DNA from: Streptococcus sp. Marseille-P6264
GTDB taxonomy: Bacteria > Bacillota > Bacilli > Lactobacillales > Streptococcaceae
Length of the DNA stretch: 64,000 nucleotides
Direction of reading: 5' to 3'
Assembly (NCBI RefSeq): GCF_902460355.1
Contig: NZ_CABPTO010000003.1
Coordinates: 161,242 to 225,241 of the forward strand
Shown: positions 55,274 through 64,000 of the stretch, one piece after another
Numbering within the stretch: the stretch's first letter is position 1
How the letters are laid out: the number at the start of each line of letters is the position of its first letter
Position numbers and translations under genes: made by a program
Notes under the pieces: generated by a model
Seen by the model: only the letters and a program-made list of their open reading frames with translations
Databases searched by the model: none
What the model was told of the DNA's origin: nothing

Positions 55274-56803
55274 ATGACAATTTATAACATCAACCTAGGA
55301 ATTGGTTGGGCAAGCAGCGGGGTTGAGTACGCACAAATTTATCGTGCAAAATTGCTTCGCAGTGTGGGCTTAGAGGCAAAATTCATCTTTATGGATTTTA
55401 TTTCAGCCGATAATATTGAACATTTGACGAAGAATATCGGCTTTGAAGACTCTGAGGTCATCTGGCTCTATCAATATTTTACAGATGTTAAGATTGCTCC
55501 AACAACCTACACTCTAGCACAAGTCTTAGCTAGTTTTGATAGAGAACCTCTAGAAATCGTCCGTAATCCTGAGAACAAGACCTTTCGGATCTTGTTTGGA
55601 GATAATGATTTCGTAACGTGCTATTCATGCGATATGGATAATGAACTGATTGAGCGGGCAGAGATTGTTTCGCGTGGCTGTCTCATTCAGAAAGAATATT
55701 ATACTTATACCAAAAACTTTATTGAATACTATAGTCCTGTAGATGGTCGGGCTCGTCTCTACCAACGGACTTGGCTCAATGAAGATGGTAGTGTGGCTTA
55801 CGAAGAGATTATCGATGAAGTAGACGGTAAGCCAGAAACGCAAGTTTATCGTTTTCCAGATCAGGTCTTCTACTCCAAGCAGGAGTTTGTTGCTCATTTC
55901 ATGAGAAGCTTGAAGTTGACAGATAAGGATTTACTGATTCTAGACCGAGAGACAGATATTGGCCAGCCAATCTTCGCCAATAAGGGGGCTGCTAAACTAG
56001 CTGTCATCGTTCACGCAGACCACTTTAGTGAAAATCCCGCAGAACAAGATTATATCCTGTGGAATAATTACTACGAGTATCAATTTGAATACGCAGAAGA
56101 AGTGGACTACATCATCAACTCGACGGATGCTCAAACAGAGCTGCTGAAAGAGCAGTTTGCTCAATATACCGACATCAAGCCTAAGAACATTTTAACTATT
56201 CCTGTGGGTAGCTTGGATCAGCTGCGCCGACCAGAAGGTCAGCGGAAGCCTTTTGGTTTGATGACAGCTTCTCGTTTGGCCAGTGAAAAGCATATTGATT
56301 GGCTGATTCACTCTGTAGTGAAGGCGCATGAGCAATTACCGGAAATCACTTTTGATATCTACGGTACAGGCGGTGAGGAAGCTATGCTGCGGAAGTTGAT
56401 TGCGGATTTGAAGGCAGAAGATTATATTCGATTGATGGGGCATCATCATATGGCGGATATTTATAAGAATTATTCTGTTTATCTAGCTGCATCTACAAGT
56501 GAAGGTTTTGGTCTGACTCTGTTGGAAGCAGTTGGCTCTGGTCTGCCCATCATTGGCTTTGATGTTCGTTATGGCAATCCGACCTTTATCCGTGATGGAG
56601 AAAATGGCTACCTAATTCCCAAGGCTCGTCCAGATGATCTAGATGCTATGACGACAGAGTATGCGGAAAAGATTGTTCAGCTATTAACTCAACATTCTCA
56701 AGAAGATTTGTCCCGTGTATCCTACGAGGTAGCTGAGCCTTACCTTGATGAGCATATTGCCCAGCGCTGGTCTGATCTTGTCCGATCTGCTCAGACCAAG
56801 TAA
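55274..56803 (+). CDS. gtfA: O-GlcNAc transferase catalytic subunit GtfA
   Basis: A 509-residue GT4-type (GT-B fold) transferase that puts the first GlcNAc on Ser/Thr of SRR adhesins in the cytoplasm. Seen: NINLGIGWASSGVEYAQIYR at the N-terminus, the DUF1975-like insert (about 85-230) used for binding the acceptor, and the C-terminal nucleotide-sugar domain with MTASRLASEKHIDWLIHSVV, YGTGGEEAML and EGFGLTLLEAVGSGLPIIGF carrying the E-x7-E motif. It works in complex with GtfB, which follows 30 bases later. Confidence 0.95.
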   Translation: MTIYNINLGIGWASSGVEYAQIYRAKLLRSVGLEAKFIFMDFISADNIEHLTKNIGFEDSEVIWLYQYFTDVKIAPTTYTLAQVLASFDREPLEIVRNPENKTFRILFGDNDFVTCYSCDMDNELIERAEIVSRGCLIQKEYYTYTKNFIEYYSPVDGRARLYQRTWLNEDGSVAYEEIIDEVDGKPETQVYRFPDQVFYSKQEFVAHFMRSLKLTDKDLLILDRETDIGQPIFANKGAAKLAVIVHADHFSENPAEQDYILWNNYYEYQFEYAEEVDYIINSTDAQTELLKEQFAQYTDIKPKNILTIPVGSLDQLRRPEGQRKPFGLMTASRLASEKHIDWLIHSVVKAHEQLPEITFDIYGTGGEEAMLRKLIADLKAEDYIRLMGHHHMADIYKNYSVYLAASTSEGFGLTLLEAVGSGLPIIGFDVRYGNPTFIRDGENGYLIPKARPDDLDAMTTEYAEKIVQLLTQHSQEDLSRVSYEVAEPYLDEHIAQRWSDLVRSAQTK

Positions 56804-56833
56804 GTAGGAATCAGAAAGAAAGGCATAACCACT

Positions 56834-58162
56834 ATGATTTGTTTGTTTGACCGCTATGATCAAGCAAGTTTTGATTTGTTACGTTCATTAAAAGCAACAG
56901 GACTTGATTGTCCTGTTGTTGTTGTACAAGACGATGGCTATCTTTCACCAGATGTCGAGTCTCCTTACAGTTATTTTACAGGAGATTTGGATACACCAGA
57001 AGGCCGGCCGATTTATTTTAATCTTGTCCCGAAACCTCACCTATGGGAGATTCGCTCCAGCAATGTGAATGGCGAAATCTTAGATATGGGCAAGAAGCGT
57101 GCCAATATTTTCTATCGCCAACCGACGCATGAAAGACGTGTGCGGGCTGTCGAATGGTTGGATACAGAGGGGCAGGTTCGAGCAGCAGATATCTACAATC
57201 GCAAAGGACGCCTTTTCGCACAAATAACCTATGATCAGACACAACGTCCGACCCATACTCGTTATTTTGACCAGAACAATGTCGTAGTCATTATGGAAAA
57301 TCATCTGACTGGTGATATCATCTTGACACTTGAAGGAAAGCGTCATATCTTTAAATCTAAACAAGAATTTGTCGTCTTTTATCTGCAATATCGTGGATAT
57401 GATACAGATCGTATTATTTATAATTCTCTAGCAACCCCCTTCTTGGTGGCCTATGCTCTTCGTCCTAAAAATGGTCGTGCAGAAGATGTTCTTTTCTGGC
57501 AAGAGCCTATCGGAGAATCCTTACCTGGTAATATGAAAGTAGCTATGAAAATGCCTCATCGCAATATCCGCATCGCTGTTCAGGACAGGCAGGTATATGA
57601 GAAAATTCAAAGCTTGGCAACACCGGAAGAAAAAGTCTATTTCCACAATATTGGTTATATTTATGATTACCAACGTCTTAATAATATGAATCCAGAAGCC
57701 TTGATTTTGACCAATAGTGATCAGCTTGAGCAAATAGAGCAGCTCTTGACTCAGCTGCCAAATGTACATTTCCATATTGGAGCCATCACAGAAATGTCTG
57801 GCCATTTGATGGGGCTCAATCGTTATCCGAATGTTTCGCTTTATCCAAATATTCGTCCGGCAAAGGTTGCAGAGCTTTTTGAGAGATGTGACTTGTATCT
57901 AGATATCAATATCAGCGATGAAATCCTTAATGCTTGTCGCACAGCCTTTGAGAACAACATGTTGATTCTCAGCTTCAAAAACACTTGCCATAGTCGTCGA
58001 TTTATTGCGGATGATCACATTTACGCACCAGAAAATGTCTCAACCATGGTGGATAAGATTCAAAGTGTCCTTGCCCACTCATCAGAGATGGAAGCAGCAC
58101 TTACTAGACAGAAACAGGCTGCTAATCAAGCTAGTTTGGAGCAATATAAGGCCATTCTTTAA
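56834..58162 (+). CDS. gtfB: O-GlcNAc transferase partner subunit GtfB
   Basis: A 442-residue GT-B fold protein that stabilises GtfA and binds the partly glycosylated substrate. Seen: MICLFDRYDQASFDLLRSLK, an insert domain with RRVRAVEWLDTEGQVRAADI, and the C-terminal part with LTNSDQLEQIEQLLTQLPNV, FHIGAITEMSGHLM and CDLYLDINI. The canonical catalytic E-x7-E motif is not seen, as expected for a chaperone-like partner. A small Asp4-like gene follows. Confidence 0.93.
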   Translation: MICLFDRYDQASFDLLRSLKATGLDCPVVVVQDDGYLSPDVESPYSYFTGDLDTPEGRPIYFNLVPKPHLWEIRSSNVNGEILDMGKKRANIFYRQPTHERRVRAVEWLDTEGQVRAADIYNRKGRLFAQITYDQTQRPTHTRYFDQNNVVVIMENHLTGDIILTLEGKRHIFKSKQEFVVFYLQYRGYDTDRIIYNSLATPFLVAYALRPKNGRAEDVLFWQEPIGESLPGNMKVAMKMPHRNIRIAVQDRQVYEKIQSLATPEEKVYFHNIGYIYDYQRLNNMNPEALILTNSDQLEQIEQLLTQLPNVHFHIGAITEMSGHLMGLNRYPNVSLYPNIRPAKVAELFERCDLYLDINISDEILNACRTAFENNMLILSFKNTCHSRRFIADDHIYAPENVSTMVDKIQSVLAHSSEMEAALTRQKQAANQASLEQYKAIL

Positions 58163-58232
58163 CCAGATACATGAGAACTTGCTTTCGATGAGGGCAAGTT
58201 CCTTTATGCAGATTTAGTAAGGGAGGACAATC

Positions 58233-58409
58233 ATGCCAGAGAAGCAAAAGGGAATTCTGCAGGAACATATCAACGAGCAACTAGATAATCGTAGGAGACC
58301 GTTGAAAAGAGAGAAGCAAGAGTTTAGTATGATTGCAGTGTTAGGTGGCATTCTTTTTCTTATCACTCTCTTGGTCACAATCATCATGCAGTTGGGACAC
58401 TTTTTCTAG
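58233..58409 (+). CDS. asp4: Asp4-like small membrane protein (accessory Sec, SecE-type)
   Basis: A 58-residue protein starting MPEKQKGILQEHINEQLDNR, with a basic middle (RRRPLKREKQE) and one C-terminal membrane helix (SMIAVLGGILFLITLLVTII). Size, topology and position after gtfB fit Asp4, a proposed SecE-like partner of SecY2. A strong ribosome site (GGGAGG) lies 6-7 bases upstream. No separate Asp5 (SecG-like) gene is visible between here and the adhesin. The terminator follows 40 bases later. Confidence 0.75.
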   Translation: MPEKQKGILQEHINEQLDNRRRPLKREKQEFSMIAVLGGILFLITLLVTIIMQLGHFF

Positions 58410-58447
58410 GATTTTTTCTGGATGGAGGAGGTCTCTGGAAAAGATGA

Positions 58448-58478
58448 ACCTTGACGAGCAAATCGTCAAGGTTTTTTT
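58448..58478 (+). terminator. Terminator after asp4
   Basis: ACCTTGACGA (58448-58457) and TCGTCAAGGT (58463-58472) pair perfectly around GCAAA, followed by seven Ts. Confidence 0.93.
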
Positions 58479-58530
58479 GCCTCTATCTAATTGAACTAGT
58501 GTGAAAGGGGGAGTAGGGGGTTCGAAAGAT

Positions 58531-58546
58531 AATAAAACGCTTTCAA
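58531..58546 (+). promoter_or_regulatory. cre-like site upstream of the SRR adhesin promoter
   Basis: AATAAAACGCTTTCAA matches 14 of 16 positions of the streptococcal cre consensus and differs by one base from the pflA site at 39387-39402. It lies about 70-90 bases upstream of the adhesin -35 box. Confidence 0.4.
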
Positions 58547-58618
58547 CAATTTGAAGCTTAAAAGCGGATTTTCTGAAAAAATTAGCTATTTTCATTTGTT
58601 ATTTTACATATAATTACT

Positions 58619-58647
58619 TGAAAAGGGGAATCCGTTTTGGTAAAATG
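58619..58647 (+). promoter_or_regulatory. Promoter of the SRR adhesin gene
   Basis: TTGAAA (58619-58624), 17 bases, TAAAAT (58642-58647) with an extended TG at 58639-58640. The leader to the ATG at 58841 would be about 185 bases. Confidence 0.82.
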
Positions 58648-58781
58648 ATGAGTGTTATATACTGGATAAAAACGGCTGGTATATCCCAGATGGAATCTGC
58701 TTTTTCTGAGTCAAAGGGATAAAAACTGAAACTGACTGCAACTTTTATTAACTCTGGTTTTGGGAGGCAGCGCAATCTACA

Positions 58782-58810
58782 CTTTGTTAATGGTCATGAG
58801 ATTAACAAAG
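58782..58810 (+). promoter_or_regulatory. Perfect hairpin in the adhesin mRNA leader
   Basis: CTTTGTTAAT (58782-58791) and ATTAACAAAG (58801-58810) are exact inverted repeats around a 9-base loop, 30 bases before the start codon. There is no T-run after it, so it is not a terminator. It may protect the mRNA, affect ribosome loading or bind a regulator. Confidence 0.65.
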
Positions 58811-58840
58811 GGTCGCAATTGGATAAAAGAAAGGAATCGA

Positions 58841-61800
58841 ATGTTTCGAAGTAAAAAATTTAACAAAGATTTCGAGATCGTAGATGAGAAAAAGCGTTAT
58901 AAGCTTTACAAGTCGGGTAAAAACTGGGTAAAAGCCTCGAACTCTCAATTGGATCTCTTCCGTATCGGTGGGATGGGCGAAGTTGTCTCTAGTACCCTGT
59001 CAGACACTGAAGAACTTGATCACGCACACCTTAGTTTTAACACGCTAGCGGGTATAGGGGGAATCCTGGCCGCGGGGGCTGCAGGATTTGTGATGACTCA
59101 AGAGCAAACTGTTTATGCGGATGAAACATCTGAGTATACAGAAAAGGATAAAACAGTCATCGCAGCTGAACCGAAAGTAGCTGAAACAACTGAAACAAGT
59201 GCCAACTCAATCATCGCTCAAGCGCAAGCGGAAGTAAAGAAAGCCCAAGCAGAACAAGCATCTGCAACAGCTTCTGTATCAGTCAGTCAATCTGTTGAGG
59301 ATCAAGCGAGTGCGAGTCAGTCAGTTTCAGTCAGTCAATCTGCCTCAGCAAGTCAGTCAGCTTCAGTCAGTCAATCTGCCTCAGCAAGTCAATCAACATC
59401 AGCTCCTACATCAGTCTCAGCAAGTGCAAAAGCATCTGCATCAGTAAGCTCTACACCATCAGCCTCAGCGAGCGCTCAAGCACCTGCCTCTGTAGTTGAG
59501 AGTACATCTGTTGTTAGCGAACCATCAGCTCAGGCTTCTGTGTCTACCTCAGCTTCTGCATCGCTCAACCTTAAGGTCAACCTTGCGGCAAGTCTTGTAT
59601 CAGGTAGTGCTAACCAAAGTTTGGCAAGTGCAGCTCTTAGCACAAGCCAAGCAGCAACAACTAGCAACAACATCGCAGCTGGTGTTGTAGCAGATAAGAA
59701 CCAAGCCCAAGGTAAGGAGACAGCCAAGCAAGCTGAGAAAAACCAAAAGGTAGACAATACTGTTTCTGTCTCACCTAAGAAATCAGGGTATACTGGATTT
59801 AGAGCAAATATAGTCGATACTGGTTCAAAAGAACCTTTCTTTCTAAATACTGACCCATATAGTACCAATTCTCCAGAAACAACTGGTCGTTTAAATAGAC
59901 AACGGCTCTTTCAGGGACGAGAAGGTGTACCTTTCTCAGTGACATATTATATGCATAAGTCTCAATTTGATGCGGACGAAAATCCCTACGGTTCATATAA
60001 GGATAGTGAGCTTGCAGGACTTTCTCCAATAAAATCTACAGGGACTCGAAGCTGGGAAGAAGTACAAGCAAAATACAATATTACCTCGGAAACAGGTCGT
60101 GTGGAAGTGGCACCCGGACGTTATGTTCCATATATAACTTTCAAGAGTGACAATCCAAAAGCATTTAACGATGTTGTTTATTTAAATGCGACCTTTGACG
60201 GACGTAGTTTTCCTCAAACCAACATAAGAATAACTCTTACTACTAGTCAGTTTAAGGGTCCTGCCATGACGTATGATGCTGAAGGGAAACATGAAGCACT
60301 GGCGCCTCTTGCAAAATATAAGGTAGGAGACACAGTTAATGAAACTATATATTTCCATAATGATAAACAGTATAGATATGAGCAAGATGCTAAAAATGCT
60401 ATTAGCTTGTACACTGGTAATGGTGGTTGGACCAAATATATGGGCTTGAGGTTCGTTCAAGGGGTGGAAAGACGTGCTGATTTTACCTATGTTCCAAAAG
60501 TCACTATTACAGGGAAGGTTTTAACTGAAAATCCTAATATGCTCGTCAAACATAATGATGGATTGGGAGGTCAGGATGCTGAATTCTTTAGTTATCTAGG
60601 TCGTCCAGAGGAAGTTGTAACTGAGGTTGCGCAGGAGTCAATTATCAACAAGAGCAAAGACTCACTAACTCCTTCCCCTGAACCACTAGTTCCTGAGATT
60701 GAAGTCGGTAAACGAGTTAATGAAACTTTATATGTTCATGATGGTAATAACAAAGGAGATAAGTCTGTTGGTTCTTGGCAAAGTTCTTACCTTGCAGATC
60801 AAGCGGTTGAACTGATTCATGGTAAGAAAGAACTAGAAGCACTTGGATTAACAGTTACTACTAGAACCAATGAATCAGGGGCTGGTAAAACTGGTTATAT
60901 CCCATCTATCCAAATTTCTGGGACGCCTACTAAAACAGGAACTGTAACACTTAAATATAAGATTACTGACGAAGCAGGACAGCTTAACTTTAAGGACATT
61001 CAAGTAAATATTAAAGAAAGCGGATCCCTTAGCCAATCAGTTTCAGCATCAGTATCTGCAAGTCAAAGTGCTTCAGCATCTATCTCATCAAGCATCAGTG
61101 CGAGCCAATCAGCATCAAGCTCAGCAAATGCAAGCCAAAGTGCCTCAGTAAGCGCGAGCCAATCATCGTCTGTATCAGCTAGCCAAAGTGCTTCAGCTTC
61201 TGTAAGTGCAAGTCAATCAACTAGCGCATCAGTAAGCGTAAGCCAAAGTGCCTCAGCTTCAGTATCATCAAGCATCAGTGTGAGCCACTCAGCATCAAGC
61301 TCAGCAAATGCGAGCCACTCAGCATCTGTATCAGCTAGCCAAAGCGCCTCAGCTTCTGTAAGTGCAAGTCAATCAACTAGCGCATCAGTATCTGCAAGCC
61401 AAAGTACCTCAGCTTCTATCTCAGTAAGCGCGAGCCAGTCTGCGTCAATTAGTGCGAGCCAAAGCACTTCAGCATCAGTAAGTGCAAGTCAATCAACTAG
61501 CGCATCAGTAAGCGTAAGCCAAAGTGCCTCAGCTTCAGTATCATCAAGCATCAGTGCGAGCCACTCAGCATCTGTATCAGCTAGTCAATCAGCATCAGCT
61601 TCTGTAAGTGCAAGTCAAAGTGCTTCAACATCAGTAAGTGCAAGCCAAAGTGCTTCAGCAAGTGCAAGCCAGTCAGCATCTGTATCAGCTAGCCAATCAG
61701 CATCAGCTTCTGTAAGTGCAAGTCAAAGTGCTTCAACATCAGTAAGCACAAGCCAAAGTGCTTCAGCAAGTGCAAGCCAGTCAGCATCTGTATCAGCTAG

Positions 61801-64000
61801 CCAATCAGCTTCAGCATCAGTAAGTGCGAGTCAAAGTACTTCAGCATCAGTAAGCGCAAGCCAAAGTGCTTCAGCTTCAGCATCTAACAACCAGAACTCA
61901 GCTTCTATCTCAGTAAGCGCGAGCCAGTCAGCGTCAATTAGTGCGAGCCAAAGCGCTTCAGCATCAGTAAGTGCTAGTCAATCAGCATCTGTATCAGCTA
62001 GCCAATCAGCAAGCGCATCTGTAAGTGCAAGTCAAAGTGCTTCAGCTTCAGCATCTGTAAGTGCAAGCGACTCAGCGTCTGTATCAGCTAGCCAATCAGC
62101 AAGCGCATCTGTAAGTGCAAGTCAAAGTGCTTCAACATCAGTAAGCGCAAGCCAAAGTGCCTCAGCTTCAGCATCTAACAACCAGAACTCAGCTTCTATC
62201 TCAGCAAGCGCGAGCCAGTCTGCGTCAATTAGTGCGAGCCAAAGCGCCTCAGCATCAGTATCAGCAAGCATCAGTGCGAGCCAATCAGCATCTGTATCAG
62301 CTAGCCAATCAGCTTCAGCATCTAACAACCAGAACTCAGCGTCTATCTCAGTAAGCGCAAGCCAAAGTGCCTCAGCTTCAGCATCTAACAACCAGAACTC
62401 AGCGTCTATCTCAGTAAGCGCGAGCCAGTCTGCGTCAATTAGTGCAAGCCAAAGTGCTTCAGCTTCTGTATCAGCAAGCACAAGCATGAGCAACAGCGTA
62501 TCTGCCTCAATCAGTGCAAGTCAATCAGCAAGCACAAGCATGAGTAACAGCGTGTCTGCCTCAATCAGTGCAAGCCAATCAGCTAGCGCGTCAGTATCTG
62601 CAAGTCAAAGTACTTCAGCATCTGTATCAGCTAGCCAATCAGCTTCAGCATCTAACAACCAGAACTCAGCGTCTATCTCAGTAAGCGCGAGCCACTCAGC
62701 GTCAATTAGTGCGAGCCAAAGCACTTCAGCATCTATCTCAGCAAGCATCAGTGCTAGCCAATCAGCCTCTGTATCAGCTAGTCAATCAGCTTCAGCTTCT
62801 GTATCTGCAAGTCAAAGTACTTCAGCATCAGTAAGCGCAAGCCAAAGTGCCTCAGCTTCAGCATCTAACAACCAGAACTCAGCGTCTATCTCAGTAAGCG
62901 CGAGCCAGTCTGCGTCAATTAGTGCAAGCCAAAGTGCTTCAGCTTCTGTATCAGCAAGCATCAGTGCTAGTCACTCAGCATCTGTATCAGCTAGCCAATC
63001 AGCAAGCACAAGCATGAGCACCAGCGTGTCAGCGTCAATCAGTGCATCTGAATCAGCAAGCACAAGCATGAGCACCAGCGTGTCAGCGTCAATCAGTGCA
63101 TCTGAATCAGCAAGCACAAGCATGAGCACCAGCGTATCTGCCTCAATCAGTGCAAGTCAATCAGCAAGCACAAGCATGAGTAACAGCGTGTCTGCCTCAA
63201 TCAGTGCAAGCCAATCAGCTAGCGCGTCAGTATCTGCAAGTCAAAGTACTTCAGCATCTGTATCAGCTAGCCAATCAGCAAGCACAAGCTTGAGTAACAG
63301 CGTGTCTGCCTCAATCAGTGCAAGCCAATCAGCTAGCGCGTCAGTATCTGCAAGTCAAAGTACTTCAGCATCTGTATCAGCTAGCCAATCAGCAAGCACA
63401 AGCATGAGCACCAGCGTGTCTGCCTCAATCAGTGCAAGTCAATCAGCAAGCACAAGCATAAGCACCAGCGTGTCTGCTTCAATCAGTGCAAGTCAATCAG
63501 CAAGCACAAGCTTGAGTAACAGCGTATCTGCCTCAATCAGTGCTTCAGTATCAGCAAGCACAAGCATGAGCACCAGCGTGTCTGCTTCAATCAGTGCAAG
63601 TCAATCAGCAAGCACAAGCTTGAGTAACAGCGTGTCCGCATCAATCAGTGCATCTGAATCAGTAAGCACAAGCATGAGCAACAGCGTATCAGCTTCAATC
63701 AGTGCTTCAGTATCAGCAAGCACAAGCATGAGCAACAGCGTATCTGCCTCAATCAGTGCTTCAGTATCAGCAAGTGCAAGCATGAGCAACAGCGTATCTG
63801 CCTCAATCAGTGCTTCAGTATCAGCAAGCACAAGCATGAGCAACAGCGTATCTGCCTCAATCAGTGCATCAGTATCAGCAAGCACAAGCATGAGTAACAG
63901 CGTGTCTGCCTCAATCAGTGCAAGCCAATCAGCTAGCGCGTCAGTATCTGCAAGTCAAAGTACTTCAGCATCTGTATCAGCTAGCCAATCAGCAAGCACA
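58841..64000 (+). CDS. Serine-rich repeat glycoprotein adhesin (3' end beyond window)
   Basis: An open reading frame of 1720 codons that reaches the window end without a stop. Layout: a long SRR signal peptide with the KxYKxGKxW motif (KLYKSGKNW, residues 21-29), a hydrophobic core at 68-85 ([20 protein letters not shown]), and probable cleavage after VYA at 93. A short SRR1 (about 142-235) is followed by a spacer, then a non-repeat binding region from about 312 to 725 that starts [11 protein letters not shown] and contains two stretches of the type VG..VNET.Y.H. SRR2 then runs from about 728 to the end. SRR2 is dominated by SAS, SQS and STS units. The wall anchor must lie outside. The gene has its own promoter and ribosome site (AAGGA). 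It is the presumed substrate of GtfA/GtfB and SecA2/SecY2. Confidence 0.93.
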   Translation, partial: MFRSKKFNKDFEIVDEKKRYKLYKSGKNWVKASNSQLDLFRIGGMGEVVSSTLSDTEELDHAHLSFNTLAGIGGILAAGAAGFVMTQEQTVYADETSEYTEKDKTVIAAEPKVAETTETSANSIIAQAQAEVKKAQAEQASATASVSVSQSVEDQASASQSVSVSQSASASQSASVSQSASASQSTSAPTSVSASAKASASVSSTPSASASAQAPASVVESTSVVSEPSAQASVSTSASASLNLKVNLAASLVSGSANQSLASAALSTSQAATTSNNIAAGVVADKNQAQGKETAKQAEKNQKVDNTVSVSPKKSGYTGFRANIVDTGSKEPFFLNTDPYSTNSPETTGRLNRQRLFQGREGVPFSVTYYMHKSQFDADENPYGSYKDSELAGLSPIKSTGTRSWEEVQAKYNITSETGRVEVAPGRYVPYITFKSDNPKAFNDVVYLNATFDGRSFPQTNIRITLTTSQFKGPAMTYDAEGKHEALAPLAKYKVGDTVNETIYFHNDKQYRYEQDAKNAISLYTGNGGWTKYMGLRFVQGVERRADFTYVPKVTITGKVLTENPNMLVKHNDGLGGQDAEFFSYLGRPEEVVTEVAQESIINKSKDSLTPSPEPLVPEIEVGKRVNETLYVHDGNNKGDKSVGSWQSSYLADQAVELIHGKKELEALGLTVTTRTNESGAGKTGYIPSIQISGTPTKTGTVTLKYKITDEAGQLNFKDIQVNIKESGSLSQSVSASVSASQSASASISSSISASQSASSSANASQSASVSASQSSSVSASQSASASVSASQSTSASVSVSQSASASVSSSISVSHSASSSANASHSASVSASQSASASVSASQSTSASVSASQSTSASISVSASQSASISASQSTSASVSASQSTSASVSVSQSASASVSSSISASHSASVSASQSASASVSASQSASTSVSASQSASASASQSASVSASQSASASVSASQSASTSVSTSQSASASASQSASVSASQSASASVSASQSTSASVSASQSASASASNNQNSASISVSASQSASISASQSASASVSASQSASVSASQSASASVSASQSASASASVSASDSASVSASQSASASVSASQSASTSVSASQSASASASNNQNSASISASASQSASISASQSASASVSASISASQSASVSASQSASASNNQNSASISVSASQSASASASNNQNSASISVSASQSASISASQSASASVSASTSMSNSVSASISASQSASTSMSNSVSASISASQSASASVSASQSTSASVSASQSASASNNQNSASISVSASHSASISASQSTSASISASISASQSASVSASQSASASVSASQSTSASVSASQSASASASNNQNSASISVSASQSASISASQSASASVSASISASHSASVSASQSASTSMSTSVSASISASESASTSMSTSVSASISASESASTSMSTSVSASISASQSASTSMSNSVSASISASQSASASVSASQSTSASVSASQSASTSLSNSVSASISASQSASASVSASQSTSASVSASQSASTSMSTSVSASISASQSASTSISTSVSASISASQSASTSLSNSVSASISASVSASTSMSTSVSASISASQSASTSLSNSVSASISASESVSTSMSNSVSASISASVSASTSMSNSVSASISASVSASASMSNSVSASISASVSASTSMSNSVSASISASVSASTSMSNSVSASISASQSASASVSASQSTSASVSASQSAST
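61028..64000 (+). repeat. SRR2 coding repeats of the adhesin
   Basis: Nearly continuous Ser-alternating codons. Between 61880 and 62900 the motif SNNQNS (TCTAACAACCAGAACTCAGC) interrupts the repeat six times (near 61885, 62173, 62318, 62383, 62651 and 62863). From about 62480 onward a unit of 18 codons (AGC ACA AGC ATG AGC, then VSASISAS) dominates, with a 54-base period. The array continues past the window. Confidence 0.9.

Noticed and set aside
62122..63891. Open minus-strand frames rich in Ala/Leu/Asp opposite the adhesin repeats
   Set aside because: They are complements of the Ser-codon repeats; no ribosome sites and repetitive to the same period.
63000..64000. Regularly spaced repeats that might look like a CRISPR array
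   Set aside because: The units are in frame, without unique spacers, and code the SRR2 region.

Overview
The window is chromosomal DNA of an oral Streptococcus. The cell-division cluster murD-murG-divIB-ftsA-ftsZ-ylmE-sepF-ylmG-ylmH-divIVA-ileS, Dpr with a PerR box, a ComX-type cin-box, CiaR-dependent small RNAs and a SecA2/SecY2 serine-rich-repeat (SRR) adhesin locus together point to the sanguinis/mitis side of the genus, near S. sanguinis, S. gordonii or S. cristatus. This assignment is inferred from gene content; no database was searched.

Bases 1-6100 hold rluB (its start lies before the window), yidD, a decayed IS30-family element, rsmD-coaD-sepM, a YutD-family gene, rlmN and a VanZ-like gene. 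Bases 6180-14345 are a tryptophan region. A near-consensus promoter and a Trp T-box precede an extra trpB paralogue. A second Trp T-box then precedes trpEGDCFBA. No terminator or promoter is visible between the paralogue and the second T-box, so the two T-boxes may act in series on one transcript. Converging on trpA is a competence prepilin peptidase with a cin-box-like promoter.

Bases 15050-20000 carry dpr with a PerR operator, a 175-bp structured repeat, a CiaR-driven small RNA, a YqgQ-family gene, a rhodanese-like gene, a membrane-protein remnant, an RsuA-family gene, typA and a DUF3165 gene. Bases 20300-32900 are the division cluster and ileS under an Ile T-box. Bases 33000-40220 hold a Nudix hydrolase, DUF1827, an AI-2E-family transporter, an ATP-type PEP carboxykinase, a CBS-domain hemolysin-like protein and pflA. 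Between the last two lie a CiaR-driven transcript with a 22-codon ORF, a GH13 gene remnant and a second csRNA. A second copy of the 175-bp repeat follows pflA.

Bases 40630-64000 are the accessory Sec locus: GT8-type glycosyltransferase, secY2, asp1, asp2, asp3, secA2, then three unusual genes, then gtfA, gtfB, an Asp4-like gene and the SRR adhesin, which runs off the end still open. The three unusual genes are a 965-residue Ser/Glu-repeat protein with no signal peptide or anchor but its own consensus promoter, a trimmed GH1-like protein, and a DivIVA-like coiled-coil protein with a basic tail. GtfA/GtfB should put GlcNAc on the adhesin, Asp2 should modify the glycan, and SecA2/SecY2/Asp1-3 should export it. 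The three extra proteins look like cytoplasmic additions to this machine and are the most likely undescribed system in the window.
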